From CALBPI01 sp942491885 (GTDB lineage: Bacteria > Pseudomonadota > Gammaproteobacteria > Steroidobacterales > Woeseiaceae), in the NCBI GenBank assembly GCA_942491885.1, contig CALOCQ010000003.1, forward strand, positions 310,001 to 374,000: a stretch of DNA of 64,000 nucleotides, in the 5' to 3' direction. The position numbers and the translations under genes are program-made. The notes under the pieces were generated by a model. That model was not told where the DNA came from. It saw only the letters and a list, made by a program, of their open reading frames with translations, and did no database searches. Shown piece after piece: positions 8,305 through 19,781 of this stretch (the first letter of the stretch is position 1; each line of letters begins with the position of its first letter).

Positions 8305-9318
8305 ATGAGCGACAAACAAATCTGGCTGACCGGCATTACAACGACCGGTACGCCGCATATTGGTAACTACGTCGGCGCGATCCGGCCCGGCATCACCTCC
8401 AGCCGGCGTGACGATCGTGATAATTTTTATTTCCTCGCCGATCTGCATGCACTGGTCAAGAATGAGGATCCGGAGAAGATCAATCGCTCCACGCTTGAGA
8501 TTGCCGCTGCCTGGTTGGCGCTCGGGCTGGATACCGACAACACGGTGTTCTATCGCCAGTCTGATATTCCGGAGATACCGGCGCTGACCTGGGTGTTATC
8601 GAGCCAGACCGCGAAAGGTCTGATGAATCGCGCGCACGCCTACAAAGCCGCCGTTGCTGCCAACGAGGAGGCCGGCGATAGCGACCCCGACAAAGGCATC
8701 ACAATGGCGCTGTTCGGCTATCCGGTTCTGATGGCGGCAGACATCCTGATGTTCAATGCGACGCACGTACCGGTAGGGCGCGACCAGAAACAGCACGTCG
8801 AGATGGCACGCGATATCGCGCAGCGCTTCAACCACCACTACGGCGATATCCTGACGCTGCCCGAGTCGGTAATCAGCGAATCGACCGCGACGCTGAAAGG
8901 TCTCGACGGGCGCAAGATGTCGAAGAGCTACGGCAACACCATTCCCCTATTCGAGCCGTCTAAACGCCTGCGAAAATTGATCATGAAGATTAAAACCAAT
9001 TCGCTGGAGCCCGGTGAGCCGAAAGACACTGCAGACTCCACCCTGTTTGAGATTTATCGCGCATTCGCTACCGAAGAGGAAACAGCCGCAATGGCGAAAA
9101 AGTTCGCCGAAGGTATTGCCTGGGGGGCGGCCAAACAGGAGCTGTTCGAGTACATCGATGCGCATCTGAGCGAGGCGCGCGACGAATACGAGCGCCTGAT
9201 CGCTGACCCGGCGCACGTTGAGCGTGAGCTTCAGAAAGGCGCAGAGCGCGCCCGCGAGGTAAGTGTGCCGTTATATGACCAGGTGCGCAGCGCTATTGGC
9301 TTGCGGGGGCTTGGGTAG
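8305..9318 (+). CDS. trpS: Tryptophan--tRNA ligase
   Basis: Class I aminoacyl-tRNA synthetase charging tRNA-Trp. 337 residues. The HIGH-like motif is in TGTPHIGNYVGAI near residue 15, the KMSKS loop is GRKMSKSYGN near residue 205, and the Rossmann fold shows VLMAADILMF and VPVGRDQKQHVEM. The ATG at 8305 gives the expected N-terminus. Downstream lies a repeat-rich, gene-free block. Confidence 0.96.
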   Translation: MSDKQIWLTGITTTGTPHIGNYVGAIRPGITSSRRDDRDNFYFLADLHALVKNEDPEKINRSTLEIAAAWLALGLDTDNTVFYRQSDIPEIPALTWVLSSQTAKGLMNRAHAYKAAVAANEEAGDSDPDKGITMALFGYPVLMAADILMFNATHVPVGRDQKQHVEMARDIAQRFNHHYGDILTLPESVISESTATLKGLDGRKMSKSYGNTIPLFEPSKRLRKLIMKIKTNSLEPGEPKDTADSTLFEIYRAFATEEETAAMAKKFAEGIAWGAAKQELFEYIDAHLSEARDEYERLIADPAHVERELQKGAERAREVSVPLYDQVRSAIGLRGLG

Positions 9319-9327
9319 GCAGGGGGA

Positions 9328-9412
9328 GCATTCGGCCATCGCCAACGTTTCCCCGGAATGGCTCGCTTTGCTGCGCTTTATTTCCGGGGAAACGTTGGCG
9401 ATGGCCGAATGC
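9328..9412. repeat. Perfect 31-bp inverted repeat
   Basis: Arms 9328-9358 and 9382-9412 are exact reverse complements over 31 bases (left arm begins GCATTCGGCCATCGCC), separated by a 23-base loop. The loop plus the inner arm edge (9355-9376) also recurs inverted at 9640-9661. As RNA this would be a very strong hairpin just after trpS. No T-run follows directly, so it is not a standard terminator. Confidence 0.9.
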
Positions 9413-9432
9413 CTTGGCGTTGGGGCGTTTTT

Positions 9433-9463
9433 TTCAGGGGAATGCCTGGCGATATCCGACTGC
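9433..9463. repeat. Diverged third copy of the 31-bp repeat arm
   Basis: 31 bases that align with the right arm of the 9328-9412 palindrome at 23 of 31 positions, in the same orientation as that arm. This suggests an older member of the same repeat family 20 bases downstream. Confidence 0.6.
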
Positions 9464-9541
9464 CGCGACGCTAGGGCGCGCGCCACATATTCCAGTTCGC
9501 TGACGTCCAAAGTAGGCCATCTCCAAACGCCCCCACGCAGG

Positions 9542-9627
9542 CGTTCAATCGTGTCCATCGTTGTTCAAGAAGTAAAGCAGCACGGCAAAGCGAGCCATTC
9601 CTGAAAAACGATGGACACGATTGAACG
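9542..9627. repeat. Perfect 21-bp inverted repeat
   Basis: Arms 9542-9562 and 9607-9627 are exact reverse complements over 21 bases (left arm begins CGTTCAATCGTGTCC), with a 44-base spacer. The right arm lies inside the first copy of the 34-bp direct repeat described separately. Confidence 0.88.
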
Positions 9628-9678
9628 ACGCCCCAACCAGCGCAGCAAAGCGAGCCATTCCTGAAAAACGATGGACAC
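9585..9678. repeat. 34-bp direct repeat pair, 60-bp period
   Basis: Bases 9585-9618 recur without change at 9645-9678, exactly 60 bases later (the unit begins GCAAAGCGAGCCATTCC). The unit contains the element shared with the loop of the 31-bp palindrome. The whole gap 9319-9696 shows no gene: only these interlocked repeats, and no transposase. Confidence 0.9.
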
Positions 9679-9696
9679 TCTTTGACGCCTCCCAAA

Positions 9697-10128
9697 CTAG
9701 TGCACCAGACAAAACCCGACAAACCCGCCAAGCGCCAGCGCCAAAACCCCGAACAGCGGCGCAATCCGCTGCGCAAATGGAACAGCCCAGCTGGCGTAGC
9801 GCTTGTGCCATTCATAGACCATGAGCATCGCTATTGAGGTCACGACGAGTATCGCGCCGAACAGCCGGTGGAAGTCTGTGAACATCATTCGCTGTGCAGC
9901 GCCGAGCAGTGCGATGCCGGCGACGATACGCAGCGAACATTCGATTGCATTAGCGCGCGGCGTTGATGCGAAAACGCCGAGATAGCGCAGTGCTATGTCG
10001 CGTTTGATGAGCACGGCCAGCCCGAGGCCGACAAGATAGCTGGCAGCAGCACCGACAAGCACGACCCAGATGCCGGTAGCGGCACCACCGAATTGCAGCC
10101 AGTTGCCGATACTTTCCAGCATCGTCAT
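9697..10128 (-). CDS. Small four-helix membrane protein, unknown function
   Basis: 143 residues with about four hydrophobic segments: WVVLVGAAASYLVGLGLAVLI, IVAGIALLGAAQRMM, IVVTSIAMLMVYEW-like, and a C-terminal GVLALALGGFVGFCLVH. I do not recognise the family. It lies nine bases downstream of uvrA on the same strand, so it is probably cotranscribed with it. Its 3' end abuts the repeat block. Confidence 0.6.
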   Translation of the reverse strand: MTMLESIGNWLQFGGAATGIWVVLVGAAASYLVGLGLAVLIKRDIALRYLGVFASTPRANAIECSLRIVAGIALLGAAQRMMFTDFHRLFGAILVVTSIAMLMVYEWHKRYASWAVPFAQRIAPLFGVLALALGGFVGFCLVH

Positions 10129-10137
10129 CTTGCTTCG

Positions 10138-13032
<2,895 letters not shown>

Positions 13033-13145
13033 CAAATGTGACCCGGCCAATATCGAACAACCTGTTAATATACGCCGCCGCCGGCAGTGCACGCAAAAAG
13101 CAAAAAGTTTTGCCTACCGAATCCAACAAAAAGCCTGACAATCGA

Positions 13146-14339
13146 ATGACCTCTGCCGAGCTCGGCTTTGTCGGGCGGCTGAGCGTTATCTCGATTTCCC
13201 GCATGTTCGGGCTGTTCATGGTGTTGCCCGTGATGGCGCTGTGGGCCGATGAGTTCGCGGATGCGACGCCGCTGTTGGTTGGGATTGCCGTCGGCGGCTA
13301 TGGCGTCACCCAGTCGTTGTTGCAGATTCCTTATGGTGCGATTTCGGATCGCATCGGTCGTAAGCCCGTACTCGTGTTTGGTCTAAGCCTGTTTTTGATC
13401 GGCTCGGTGATCGCGGCGATGGCCGAGACCATTGATGGCGTGATCATCGGGCGCCTGTTGCAGGGTGCCGGTGCGGTGTCAGCGACGTTGTCCGCATGGC
13501 TCGCTGACAGAACGCGTGATGTTGTCAGGACGCCTGCGATGGCGATTTTCGGTGCCGCCATCGGCGCCTCCTTTCTGCTGGCATTGGTGCTCGGGCCATT
13601 GTTGTCTGCTGCTGTTGGCGTGCGCGGCCTGTTCTGGTTTTCGGCAGGTCTGGGCGGGCTCGCCGTTTTGCTGGTTGTGACAGACCGTGGTGGCGTGGCT
13701 GCGCAGTCCGTTGCGCCGCCTGTGCTGCGTGAATGGCGTTGGAGCGCTGTCATGCGCCCCGAATTGTTGGTGCTTGATGCTGCCGTGTTGCTGTTGCATG
13801 CGGCGCTGACCGGGTTCTTCGTGCTGGCGCCGTATTTGCTGATCGAGCGGATTGGCTGGCAGGCAGATTCTCACTGGCTGCTGTATACGGTCACGCTGGC
13901 GGCATCGTTGCCGGTGGCGATACCGATGATCATGCGCGACGGCAGAAGTCGCGGCACAACCTTCCTGTTGCCCTCGCTGGTGTTGCTGGTCGCAGGTTTC
14001 GCGATGATCTGGGCTTCCGGTTCGTCTATCTGGTGGTTTGGTATCGGCTGCAGCGCCTTTTTTGCCGGGTTCAGCTACCTCGAAGCATCGCTGCCCGCGG
14101 AGATCTCGCGGCGCGCTGAACCGACCCAGCGCGGCGCCTGCCTGGGACTGTTCGCCAGCAGCCAGTTCTTCGGCGCATTCGCTGGCGCGACAATGGCCGG
14201 CTGGACTGTCGGAACGCTGGGCGCGCAGGCGGGAATGTTGGTGCTGACCGTGTTGCTGGCGGTCTGGTTAGCCGGTAGCACGATCAAAACCTTGCGTCGC
14301 GCCGATAATTACACTGGCAATTGCATCGCGAGCGTCTAA
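13146..14339 (+). CDS. MFS transporter (YajR/YfcJ-like)
   Basis: About 397 residues with 12 predicted helices. MFS motif A appears as GAISDRIGRKPVLVFG between helices 2 and 3, and the opening RLSVISISRMFGLFMVLPVMALWAD is typical of the drug/H+ antiporter group next to uvrA in gammaproteobacteria. I chose the ATG at 13146 (MTSAELGFVG), where homology-like sequence begins; the frame is open back to 13038. The substrate is unknown. It runs toward ssb. Confidence 0.85.
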   Translation: MTSAELGFVGRLSVISISRMFGLFMVLPVMALWADEFADATPLLVGIAVGGYGVTQSLLQIPYGAISDRIGRKPVLVFGLSLFLIGSVIAAMAETIDGVIIGRLLQGAGAVSATLSAWLADRTRDVVRTPAMAIFGAAIGASFLLALVLGPLLSAAVGVRGLFWFSAGLGGLAVLLVVTDRGGVAAQSVAPPVLREWRWSAVMRPELLVLDAAVLLLHAALTGFFVLAPYLLIERIGWQADSHWLLYTVTLAASLPVAIPMIMRDGRSRGTTFLLPSLVLLVAGFAMIWASGSSIWWFGIGCSAFFAGFSYLEASLPAEISRRAEPTQRGACLGLFASSQFFGAFAGATMAGWTVGTLGAQAGMLVLTVLLAVWLAGSTIKTLRRADNYTGNCIASV

Positions 14340-14379
14340 AATAGTCGGTCATAAATCGGATTTTTTCAGGGGAACACTT

Positions 14380-14826
14380 ATGTCGCGCGGTATCAACAAA
14401 GTCATTCTGGTGGGCAACCTCGGCCAGGATCCGGAGACCCGCTACATGCCCAGCGGCGGTGCAGTCACCAACCTGCGCATTGCGACCAGTGAGAGCTGGA
14501 AAGACAAGCAAACCGGCGAGCCGCAAGAGCGCACCGAGTGGCACAGTATTGCCATGTTCGGCCGTCTCGCCGAGATCGCTGCGGAATATCTGCGCAAGGG
14601 CTCGCAGGTCTACATCGAAGGCAAGCTGCGCACGCGCAAGTGGCAGGACAAGAGCGGCAACGACCGCTACACGACGGAAGTCATCGCCGACGAAATGCAG
14701 ATGCTGGGCAGCCGTGGAGGCAGCGGGTCACCGATGTCCGGCGGTGGCGGTCAGCGTTCGCAAAGCGCGCCGGCCTCGCAACCTGCGGCGGCAGTCAATG
14801 ACTTTGACGACGATATCCCGTTTTAG
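14380..14826 (+). CDS. ssb: Single-stranded DNA-binding protein
   Basis: 148 residues. The OB fold starts MSRGINKVILVGNLGQDPETRY and includes the conserved EWHSIAMFGRLAEIAAEYL. A Gly/Gln/Ser-rich linker follows from about residue 110, and the acidic tip DFDDDIPF is the docking peptide for SSB partners. AGGGGA lies upstream of the ATG. Divergent from uvrA with the MFS gene between. Confidence 0.97.
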   Translation: MSRGINKVILVGNLGQDPETRYMPSGGAVTNLRIATSESWKDKQTGEPQERTEWHSIAMFGRLAEIAAEYLRKGSQVYIEGKLRTRKWQDKSGNDRYTTEVIADEMQMLGSRGGSGSPMSGGGGQRSQSAPASQPAAAVNDFDDDIPF

Positions 14827-14851
14827 GTCTGCCTGTACTCCGTCACAAGAG

Positions 14852-14877
14852 GCCCGCAACGCGGGCTTTTTGCTTTT
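14852..14877 (+). terminator. Terminator after ssb
   Basis: Six-base GC stem (14852-14857 with 14861-14866, loop AAC) followed by a T-rich run (TTTTTGCTTTTT), 25 bases after the ssb stop. Confidence 0.8.
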
Positions 14878-14925
14878 TCTGATAGGATTATTAGACAGTA
14901 AATAGCGTAATTGGGGGCAGCGGCA

Positions 14926-15312
14926 ATGGCCAAAGTTATCAGTCTCGGCGGCATATTTTTTAAAAGCGATGACCCCAAAGCGCTCGGCGCATGGTACTCG
15001 CAACACCTCGGTCTGCAGGTCGAGTCCTCTTTTGGTGGCGTCATTTTCAAACCGGGAGACATGCCCGCCGGCGGCTACACGTTGTGGACGCCATTCGCTA
15101 AAGACACAGACTATTTCAAGCCCTCCAAAAAAGGCTTCATGATCAATCTTATCGTCGATGATCTTGACGGCGCGTTGGCGCAAGTGGCCGCGGCCGGTGC
15201 AACATTGCATGGCGAGCCGGAGCGCAGCGAATACGGCCACTTCGGGTGGTTCTCCGACCCGGATGGTAACAAGGTCGAACTATGGCAGCCGCCGGAAAAT
15301 GCAATCAGTTAG
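14926..15312 (+). CDS. VOC family protein
   Basis: About 128 residues. It reads MAKVISLGGIFFKSDDPKAL, then WYSQHLGLQV, and later GFMINLIVDDLDGALAQVAAAG and FSDPDGNKVELWQP, the standard glyoxalase/bleomycin-resistance pattern with the C-terminal metal Glu. The ATG at 14926 has a GGGGGCAG stretch upstream; a TTG at 14911 is an alternative. It overlaps the next gene by 31 bases. Substrate unknown. Confidence 0.82.
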   Translation: MAKVISLGGIFFKSDDPKALGAWYSQHLGLQVESSFGGVIFKPGDMPAGGYTLWTPFAKDTDYFKPSKKGFMINLIVDDLDGALAQVAAAGATLHGEPERSEYGHFGWFSDPDGNKVELWQPPENAIS

Positions 15313-16115
15313 TCATCTATGCTGGCGCGCTGCGCAGAACGCTCTTGCTTGTCGTGCTGGCGGCGTCGTTCCCGGCCGCTGCTGCGAGCGATGCATCAGC
15401 GTCACGCGAAGCATTGCCGCCAGACGATGCATCAGCCTCAGCTGTTGCTGATCGCGACGATCCCGCCGTGAAACCGTCCGAACCCGTTGTGTTGTTGCAC
15501 GGTCTTGCCCGCAGCGGGCGCTCGATGCGCAAGCTTGCCGATGCGCTGGAGAAGAACGGCTATCAGCCGTGCGTCATCGATTACCCGTCTACCAGGCACT
15601 CGCTGCAGGTGTTGGCAGCGGAGCATGTGCTACCCGCCATTCGCGACTGCGTGCCGGACGGTCAGCCTGCCCATTTTGTAACCCATTCCATGGGCGGCAT
15701 TATCGTGCGCTACCTGGGTGAGCATGTGCCCGATCTCAATATTGGCCGGGTGGTCATGCTCGGTCCGCCCAATCAGGGCAGTGAGGTGGTCGACAGGATT
15801 GGTGACTGGCGGTTGTTCGCAAGCATCAACGGCCCGGCCGGTGGCCAGCTTGGTACTGATGCGGCAAGCATGCCGCGCCGGCTTGGTGAGGCTGCATTCG
15901 AGCTCGGCATTATCGCCGGCAACCGGTCGATCAACTGGATCAACTCGACGATGATCGACGGGCCCGATGACGGAAAAGTATCGGTGGCCAGCGCGCAATT
16001 GGACGGCATGAACGATTTTCGGGTCATGCCGGTAACTCACCCGATGATGATGCGCAATGCGAAAGTCATCGGTGAGGTGCTGGCCTTTTTGCGCAACGGG
16101 CGATTTACACCATAA
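15282..16115 (+). CDS. Exported alpha/beta hydrolase, lipase-like
   Basis: 277 residues. A signal peptide lies around residues 18-35 (RTLLLVVLAASFPAAAAS). A low-complexity Ser/Ala/Asp stretch follows, then the hydrolase core: VVLLHGLARSGRSM (oxyanion region), FVTHSMGGIIVRY (nucleophile Ser) and VMPVTHPMMM (probable catalytic His). A triacylglycerol-lipase-like esterase is the best guess. The start overlaps the VOC gene in another frame; no other good start exists nearby. Confidence 0.75.
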   Translation: MAAAGKCNQLVIYAGALRRTLLLVVLAASFPAAAASDASASREALPPDDASASAVADRDDPAVKPSEPVVLLHGLARSGRSMRKLADALEKNGYQPCVIDYPSTRHSLQVLAAEHVLPAIRDCVPDGQPAHFVTHSMGGIIVRYLGEHVPDLNIGRVVMLGPPNQGSEVVDRIGDWRLFASINGPAGGQLGTDAASMPRRLGEAAFELGIIAGNRSINWINSTMIDGPDDGKVSVASAQLDGMNDFRVMPVTHPMMMRNAKVIGEVLAFLRNGRFTP

Positions 16116-16138
16116 ACCATTCCTTGTACGTTTATGGT
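16109..16138. repeat. Inverted repeat after hydrolase gene
   Basis: 9-bp exact inverted repeat (16109-16117 with 16130-16138, 12-base loop) spanning the hydrolase stop codon and the start of the next gene. It has no strong T-run. It could be a weak terminator or an operator; only the symmetry is seen. Confidence 0.4.
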
Positions 16139-16169
16139 TGGGATATTGCATGTATGGAGTGATCGAACC

Positions 16170-16680
16170 ATGGCCACGTCAATAACCGAAAACCTTCGGT
16201 CATATACCCGCCTGCAACCAGACTTCTTGCGTGGCGCGGCGTTGATGGCTTGCCTGCTCTCGCTGAGCGGCTGCGCGCTCAAGCCTTTCGCGCGTATCGA
16301 TGGGAGCGGCGGCAGCGTGGCGTTGCGGGAGCACGCTGATGTGACCATTGTCGCTGTCGGGGATAGGTGGTTCTTGGACGGTCTCACGACCTGGGATGTG
16401 CCGCCGGGAACCCACGAAATTACCTTCGTGAGCGCGTTTCGCCCGGAGCTTCGTGTCCCACCAACGTTGCAAGCGTCGAACGCGAATCCCGGAGCGCCAA
16501 TTACTGGAATACAGGCAAACCATAGAGTTCGATTTTCAGCCTTGCGTTCATTACTTGTTCCATGCGCTACACCCCGATGTGAACGATTTGCGCGTCTGGA
16601 CGGTAGGGGTGACGGCGACCCGCGCGATACGGATTGGCGGGTGTGCTGTGCCCGAGACCGATGATGACATAGCCTATTAG
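16170..16680 (+). pseudogene. Putative lipoprotein, frameshifted
   Basis: The N-terminal part reads from ATG 16170 (or 16134) through a lipobox, MACLLSLSGC, and on to GTHEITFVSAFRPELR. The same frame then becomes implausible. A second frame gives LLEYRQTIEFDFQPCVHYLF and DDDIAY and stops at 16678-16680. One base lost between about 16440 and 16520 would join them into one protein of about 170 residues. I do not recognise the family. Either a real inactivating mutation or a sequence error is possible. Confidence 0.5.
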
Positions 16681-16772
16681 TTGCTGAAACCGCATAGCGC
16701 GCGGGCCCCTGCCTGCAGTCGGCCATACGTGCGGTATCGCTTCACAGCGCGTTTTTCCGGTAAAATGGCCGG

Positions 16773-18116
16773 ATGAGCCAGAAACTATATATCAAGACCT
16801 ACGGCTGCCAGATGAACGAATATGATTCGTCGAAAATGGCGGATGTATTGCGTGAGTCGCACGGCATGCAGGTGACCGATAGCCCGGAGGACGCCGACGT
16901 CCTGCTGGTGAACACCTGCTCCATTCGGGAAAAGGCGGCCGAGAAGGTATTCTCAGAACTGGGGCGCTGGAAAGCGCTGAAGGCGAAGAAGCCCGGCATG
17001 TTGATCGGCGTGGGTGGCTGTGTCGCCAGCCAGGAAGGTGAGGCGATTACAAAACGCGCCCCGTACGTCGACGTCGTGTTCGGGCCGCAGACATTGCATC
17101 GTTTGCCAGAGATGGTGAACGAGGCGCGCGCCGGCAAAGACAATGTTGTCGATATTTCGTTTCCGGAAATTGAGAAATTCGATCGCCTGCCGGAGCCGCG
17201 TGCGGATGGCCCGACGGCGTTTGTTTCCGTCATGGAAGGGTGCAGCAAATATTGCACGTTCTGCGTTGTGCCTTACACGCGGGGCGAGGAGATCAGCCGG
17301 CCGTTCGATGATGTGATCGTTGAAGTCGCGCAGCTGGCGCAGAGCGGTGTCCGCGAAATCAATTTGCTCGGCCAGAATGTCAATGCCTACCGCGGGCCGA
17401 TGCACGATGGTTCGATCGCCGACCTTGCGACGCTGATCCACTATGTGGCCGAGGTCGACGGCATCGAGCGCATACGGTTTACGACCTCACACCCGGTCGA
17501 GTTCACCGACAGCCTTATTGAGGCCTATGCCAGCGTGCCGAAGCTTGCCAACTATTTGCACCTGCCGGTGCAGAGTGGCTCCGATCGCACGCTGTCGCGC
17601 ATGAAGCGTGGTCATACCGCCATCGAGTACAAGCAAAAGATCCGCAAGCTGCGCGCGGCGCGCCCCGACATCAGTTTGTCGTCTGACTTTATTGTCGGGT
17701 TCCCTGGCGAGACCGACAAGGACTTCGAGGACACGATGAAGCTGATTGCGGATATCGGCTTCGACCAGTCGTTCAGTTTTATCTACAGTGCGCGCCCCGG
17801 CACACCGGCCGCATCGCTGCCGGACGAGGTTGCGATGTCGGTCAAGAAGCAAAGGCTGAGCATCCTGCAGACGCGTATCAACCAACAGGCGGCCGCCATT
17901 TCGCAGGCGATGGTGGGCTCGATCCAACGGGTTCTGGTCGAGCGCCCGGCGCGCAAAGACCCCGCACAGCTGGCGGGTCGCACCGAGAATATGCGTTGGG
18001 TCAACTTCGACGGCCCGGCCGCGTTGATCGGCGATTTTGCGGACGTTGTTATTACCGAGGCGCTGCCCAATTCCCTGCGCGGCCGATTGGTGACCGCGAC
18101 CGCCGCGGCAAGCTGA
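16773..18116 (+). CDS. miaB: tRNA-2-methylthio-N6-dimethylallyladenosine synthase
   Basis: Radical-SAM methylthiotransferase acting on A37 of tRNAs. 447 residues. The N-terminal UPF0004 domain carries the auxiliary cluster cysteines in YGCQMN, VNTCSIREKA and GGCVASQEG. The radical-SAM triad is CSKYCTFCVVPYTRG near residue 157. A C-terminal TRAM domain ends the protein. In many gammaproteobacteria it precedes ybeZ-ybeY-corC-lnt, as here. Confidence 0.96.
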   Translation: MSQKLYIKTYGCQMNEYDSSKMADVLRESHGMQVTDSPEDADVLLVNTCSIREKAAEKVFSELGRWKALKAKKPGMLIGVGGCVASQEGEAITKRAPYVDVVFGPQTLHRLPEMVNEARAGKDNVVDISFPEIEKFDRLPEPRADGPTAFVSVMEGCSKYCTFCVVPYTRGEEISRPFDDVIVEVAQLAQSGVREINLLGQNVNAYRGPMHDGSIADLATLIHYVAEVDGIERIRFTTSHPVEFTDSLIEAYASVPKLANYLHLPVQSGSDRTLSRMKRGHTAIEYKQKIRKLRAARPDISLSSDFIVGFPGETDKDFEDTMKLIADIGFDQSFSFIYSARPGTPAASLPDEVAMSVKKQRLSILQTRINQQAAAISQAMVGSIQRVLVERPARKDPAQLAGRTENMRWVNFDGPAALIGDFADVVITEALPNSLRGRLVTATAAAS

Positions 18117-18229
18117 TTTTTGCCAGCGTAATTATTCGATGACTTTTTAAGCTTTGAGGCTTTCCTCGGCGCACGCTGTGGAGTAGCCTCAGGTTTGTTG
18201 ATTCAGCCTATGAGCGTCCGCGAAACACT

Positions 18230-19225
18230 TTGACCACCGCCACAGTCAGCCGCGATCTGGTATTGGAGCCCGAGGATAATTCCCGGCTCGCTAACCTGAG
18301 CGGCCAATTTGACGAGCATCTGCGCCAGATCGAGCGCAGGCTCGATGTCGAAATCGCCAATCGCGGCAATCACTTCAGAGTCATGGGCAGCGATACCGCT
18401 GCGCGCGCCGGCGAGAAGGTCCTGCGCCAGCTTTTCGAGCTTACCGGCAGCGAACGTCTGGAGCCGGAACACATCCACATCTGTCTACAGGAGTCAGGCA
18501 TGCAGCCAGTCACCGGCGATAAGCCGATCATCAGTGTGGCGGGAGATCCGCAGGAATTGGTTATTCGCACGCGCCGCAAGTTGATCCGGCCGCGCGGTGC
18601 CAACCAAAGCAAATACCTGTCGCAGGTGCGCGAGAATGATCTCGCGTTTGGCATCGGGCCCGCGGGTACCGGCAAGACCTATCTGGCCGTAGCGACTGCG
18701 GTGGAAGCGCTGGAGAGCGACCGTGTCAGACGCATCGTGTTGGTTAGACCGGCGGTCGAGGCCGGCGAACGGCTGGGGTTCCTGCCGGGCGATCTGAGTC
18801 AGAAGGTCGACCCTTACCTGCGCCCGATGTATGACGCGCTGTACGAAATGATGGGCTATGAGCAGGTGGCGAAAATGCTCGAACGCAACATGATTGAAGT
18901 TGCGCCGCTAGCCTTCATGCGCGGGCGTTCACTCAACGAATCTTTCATCATTCTCGATGAGGCGCAAAATACCACCGTTGCGCAAATGAAGATGTTCCTG
19001 ACCCGCATCGGCTTCGGTTCGACCGCCGTGGTTACGGGCGATGTGACGCAGATTGATTTACCGGCCGGCCAGTTGTCGGGGCTCAAGCATGTATTGCGTG
19101 TGCTTGGTGATGTTGCCGGTATCGGTGTCACGCGTTTCGGCTCCAAGGATGTCGTTCGTCATCCTTTGGTGCAGAAAATCGTCGACGCCTATGATGCCTA
19201 TGAACACAAAGAACCCGACGATTGA
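18230..19225 (+). CDS. ybeZ: PhoH-like ATPase YbeZ
   Basis: 331 residues. An N-terminal KH-like region (about 20-110) precedes the PhoH NTPase domain: Walker A GPAGTGKTYLAVAT, Walker B ILDEAQNTT and a VTGDVTQIDLP motif. The start is TTG at 18230; no ATG or GTG fits upstream. YbeZ associates with the RNase YbeY in rRNA maturation and quality control, and ybeY follows nine bases later. Confidence 0.93.
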   Translation: MTTATVSRDLVLEPEDNSRLANLSGQFDEHLRQIERRLDVEIANRGNHFRVMGSDTAARAGEKVLRQLFELTGSERLEPEHIHICLQESGMQPVTGDKPIISVAGDPQELVIRTRRKLIRPRGANQSKYLSQVRENDLAFGIGPAGTGKTYLAVATAVEALESDRVRRIVLVRPAVEAGERLGFLPGDLSQKVDPYLRPMYDALYEMMGYEQVAKMLERNMIEVAPLAFMRGRSLNESFIILDEAQNTTVAQMKMFLTRIGFGSTAVVTGDVTQIDLPAGQLSGLKHVLRVLGDVAGIGVTRFGSKDVVRHPLVQKIVDAYDAYEHKEPDD

Positions 19226-19234
19226 CGCGCCGCG

Positions 19235-19720
19235 ATGACGCTTAGCATCGAGCGTCAGATTGCGTTGGCCAACGATGGTGCTCATTTGCCACCGTTGAGC
19301 GATTTGCAGCGTGCCGCGAATGCCGCCTTTAGCGCGGCGTCGAAGGTAGCCATTGCGTACAACGTCTTGCACGAGGTTACCGTGCGTATCGTCTCGCCCG
19401 ACGAAAGCCGCTCGCTCAATCGCGACTGGCGCGGCAAAGACGCGCCTACCAATGTGCTCGCATTCCCCGGCGCGCCGCTGCTGATCGATGGCGACGAAGA
19501 CCCGCCGCATGCCGGTGATCTAGTCATCTGTGCGGACGTGGTCGCCCGCGAGGCGGACGAGCAGCACAAGTCGCTAGACCAGCATTGGGCCCATATGGTT
19601 ATCCATGGATGCCTGCATTTGCTGGGCTACGACCATATAGATGACGTCGACGCGGCGATCATGGAAGGTATCGAACGCGAGGCCATGCAGTGTCTCGGCT
19701 TTGCAGATCCGTACCAGTGA
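19235..19720 (+). CDS. ybeY: Endoribonuclease YbeY
   Basis: Metal-dependent single-strand RNase for 16S rRNA 3' processing and ribosome quality control. 161 residues. The zinc motif HGCLHLLGYDH is at about residues 124-134. Upstream are SLNRDWRGKDAPTNVLAFP and GDLVICADVV. It is part of the miaB / ybeZ / ybeY / corC / lnt string. Confidence 0.96.
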   Translation: MTLSIERQIALANDGAHLPPLSDLQRAANAAFSAASKVAIAYNVLHEVTVRIVSPDESRSLNRDWRGKDAPTNVLAFPGAPLLIDGDEDPPHAGDLVICADVVAREADEQHKSLDQHWAHMVIHGCLHLLGYDHIDDVDAAIMEGIEREAMQCLGFADPYQ

Positions 19721-19781
19721 CGCGCACGGACGCCTGATTTGTTGTTATTATCCGCATTGCCGTAACTGATTGATTCCACGA

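Noticed and set aside
9319..9696. CRISPR array or insertion sequence
   Set aside because: There are only two direct units, with palindromic overlap and no regular spacers; no cas genes and no transposase frame are present.
13033..13145. LexA (SOS) box between uvrA and the MFS gene
   Set aside because: A CTGTTAATATAC half-site is visible near 13060, but the second half does not match CTGT-N8-ACAG.
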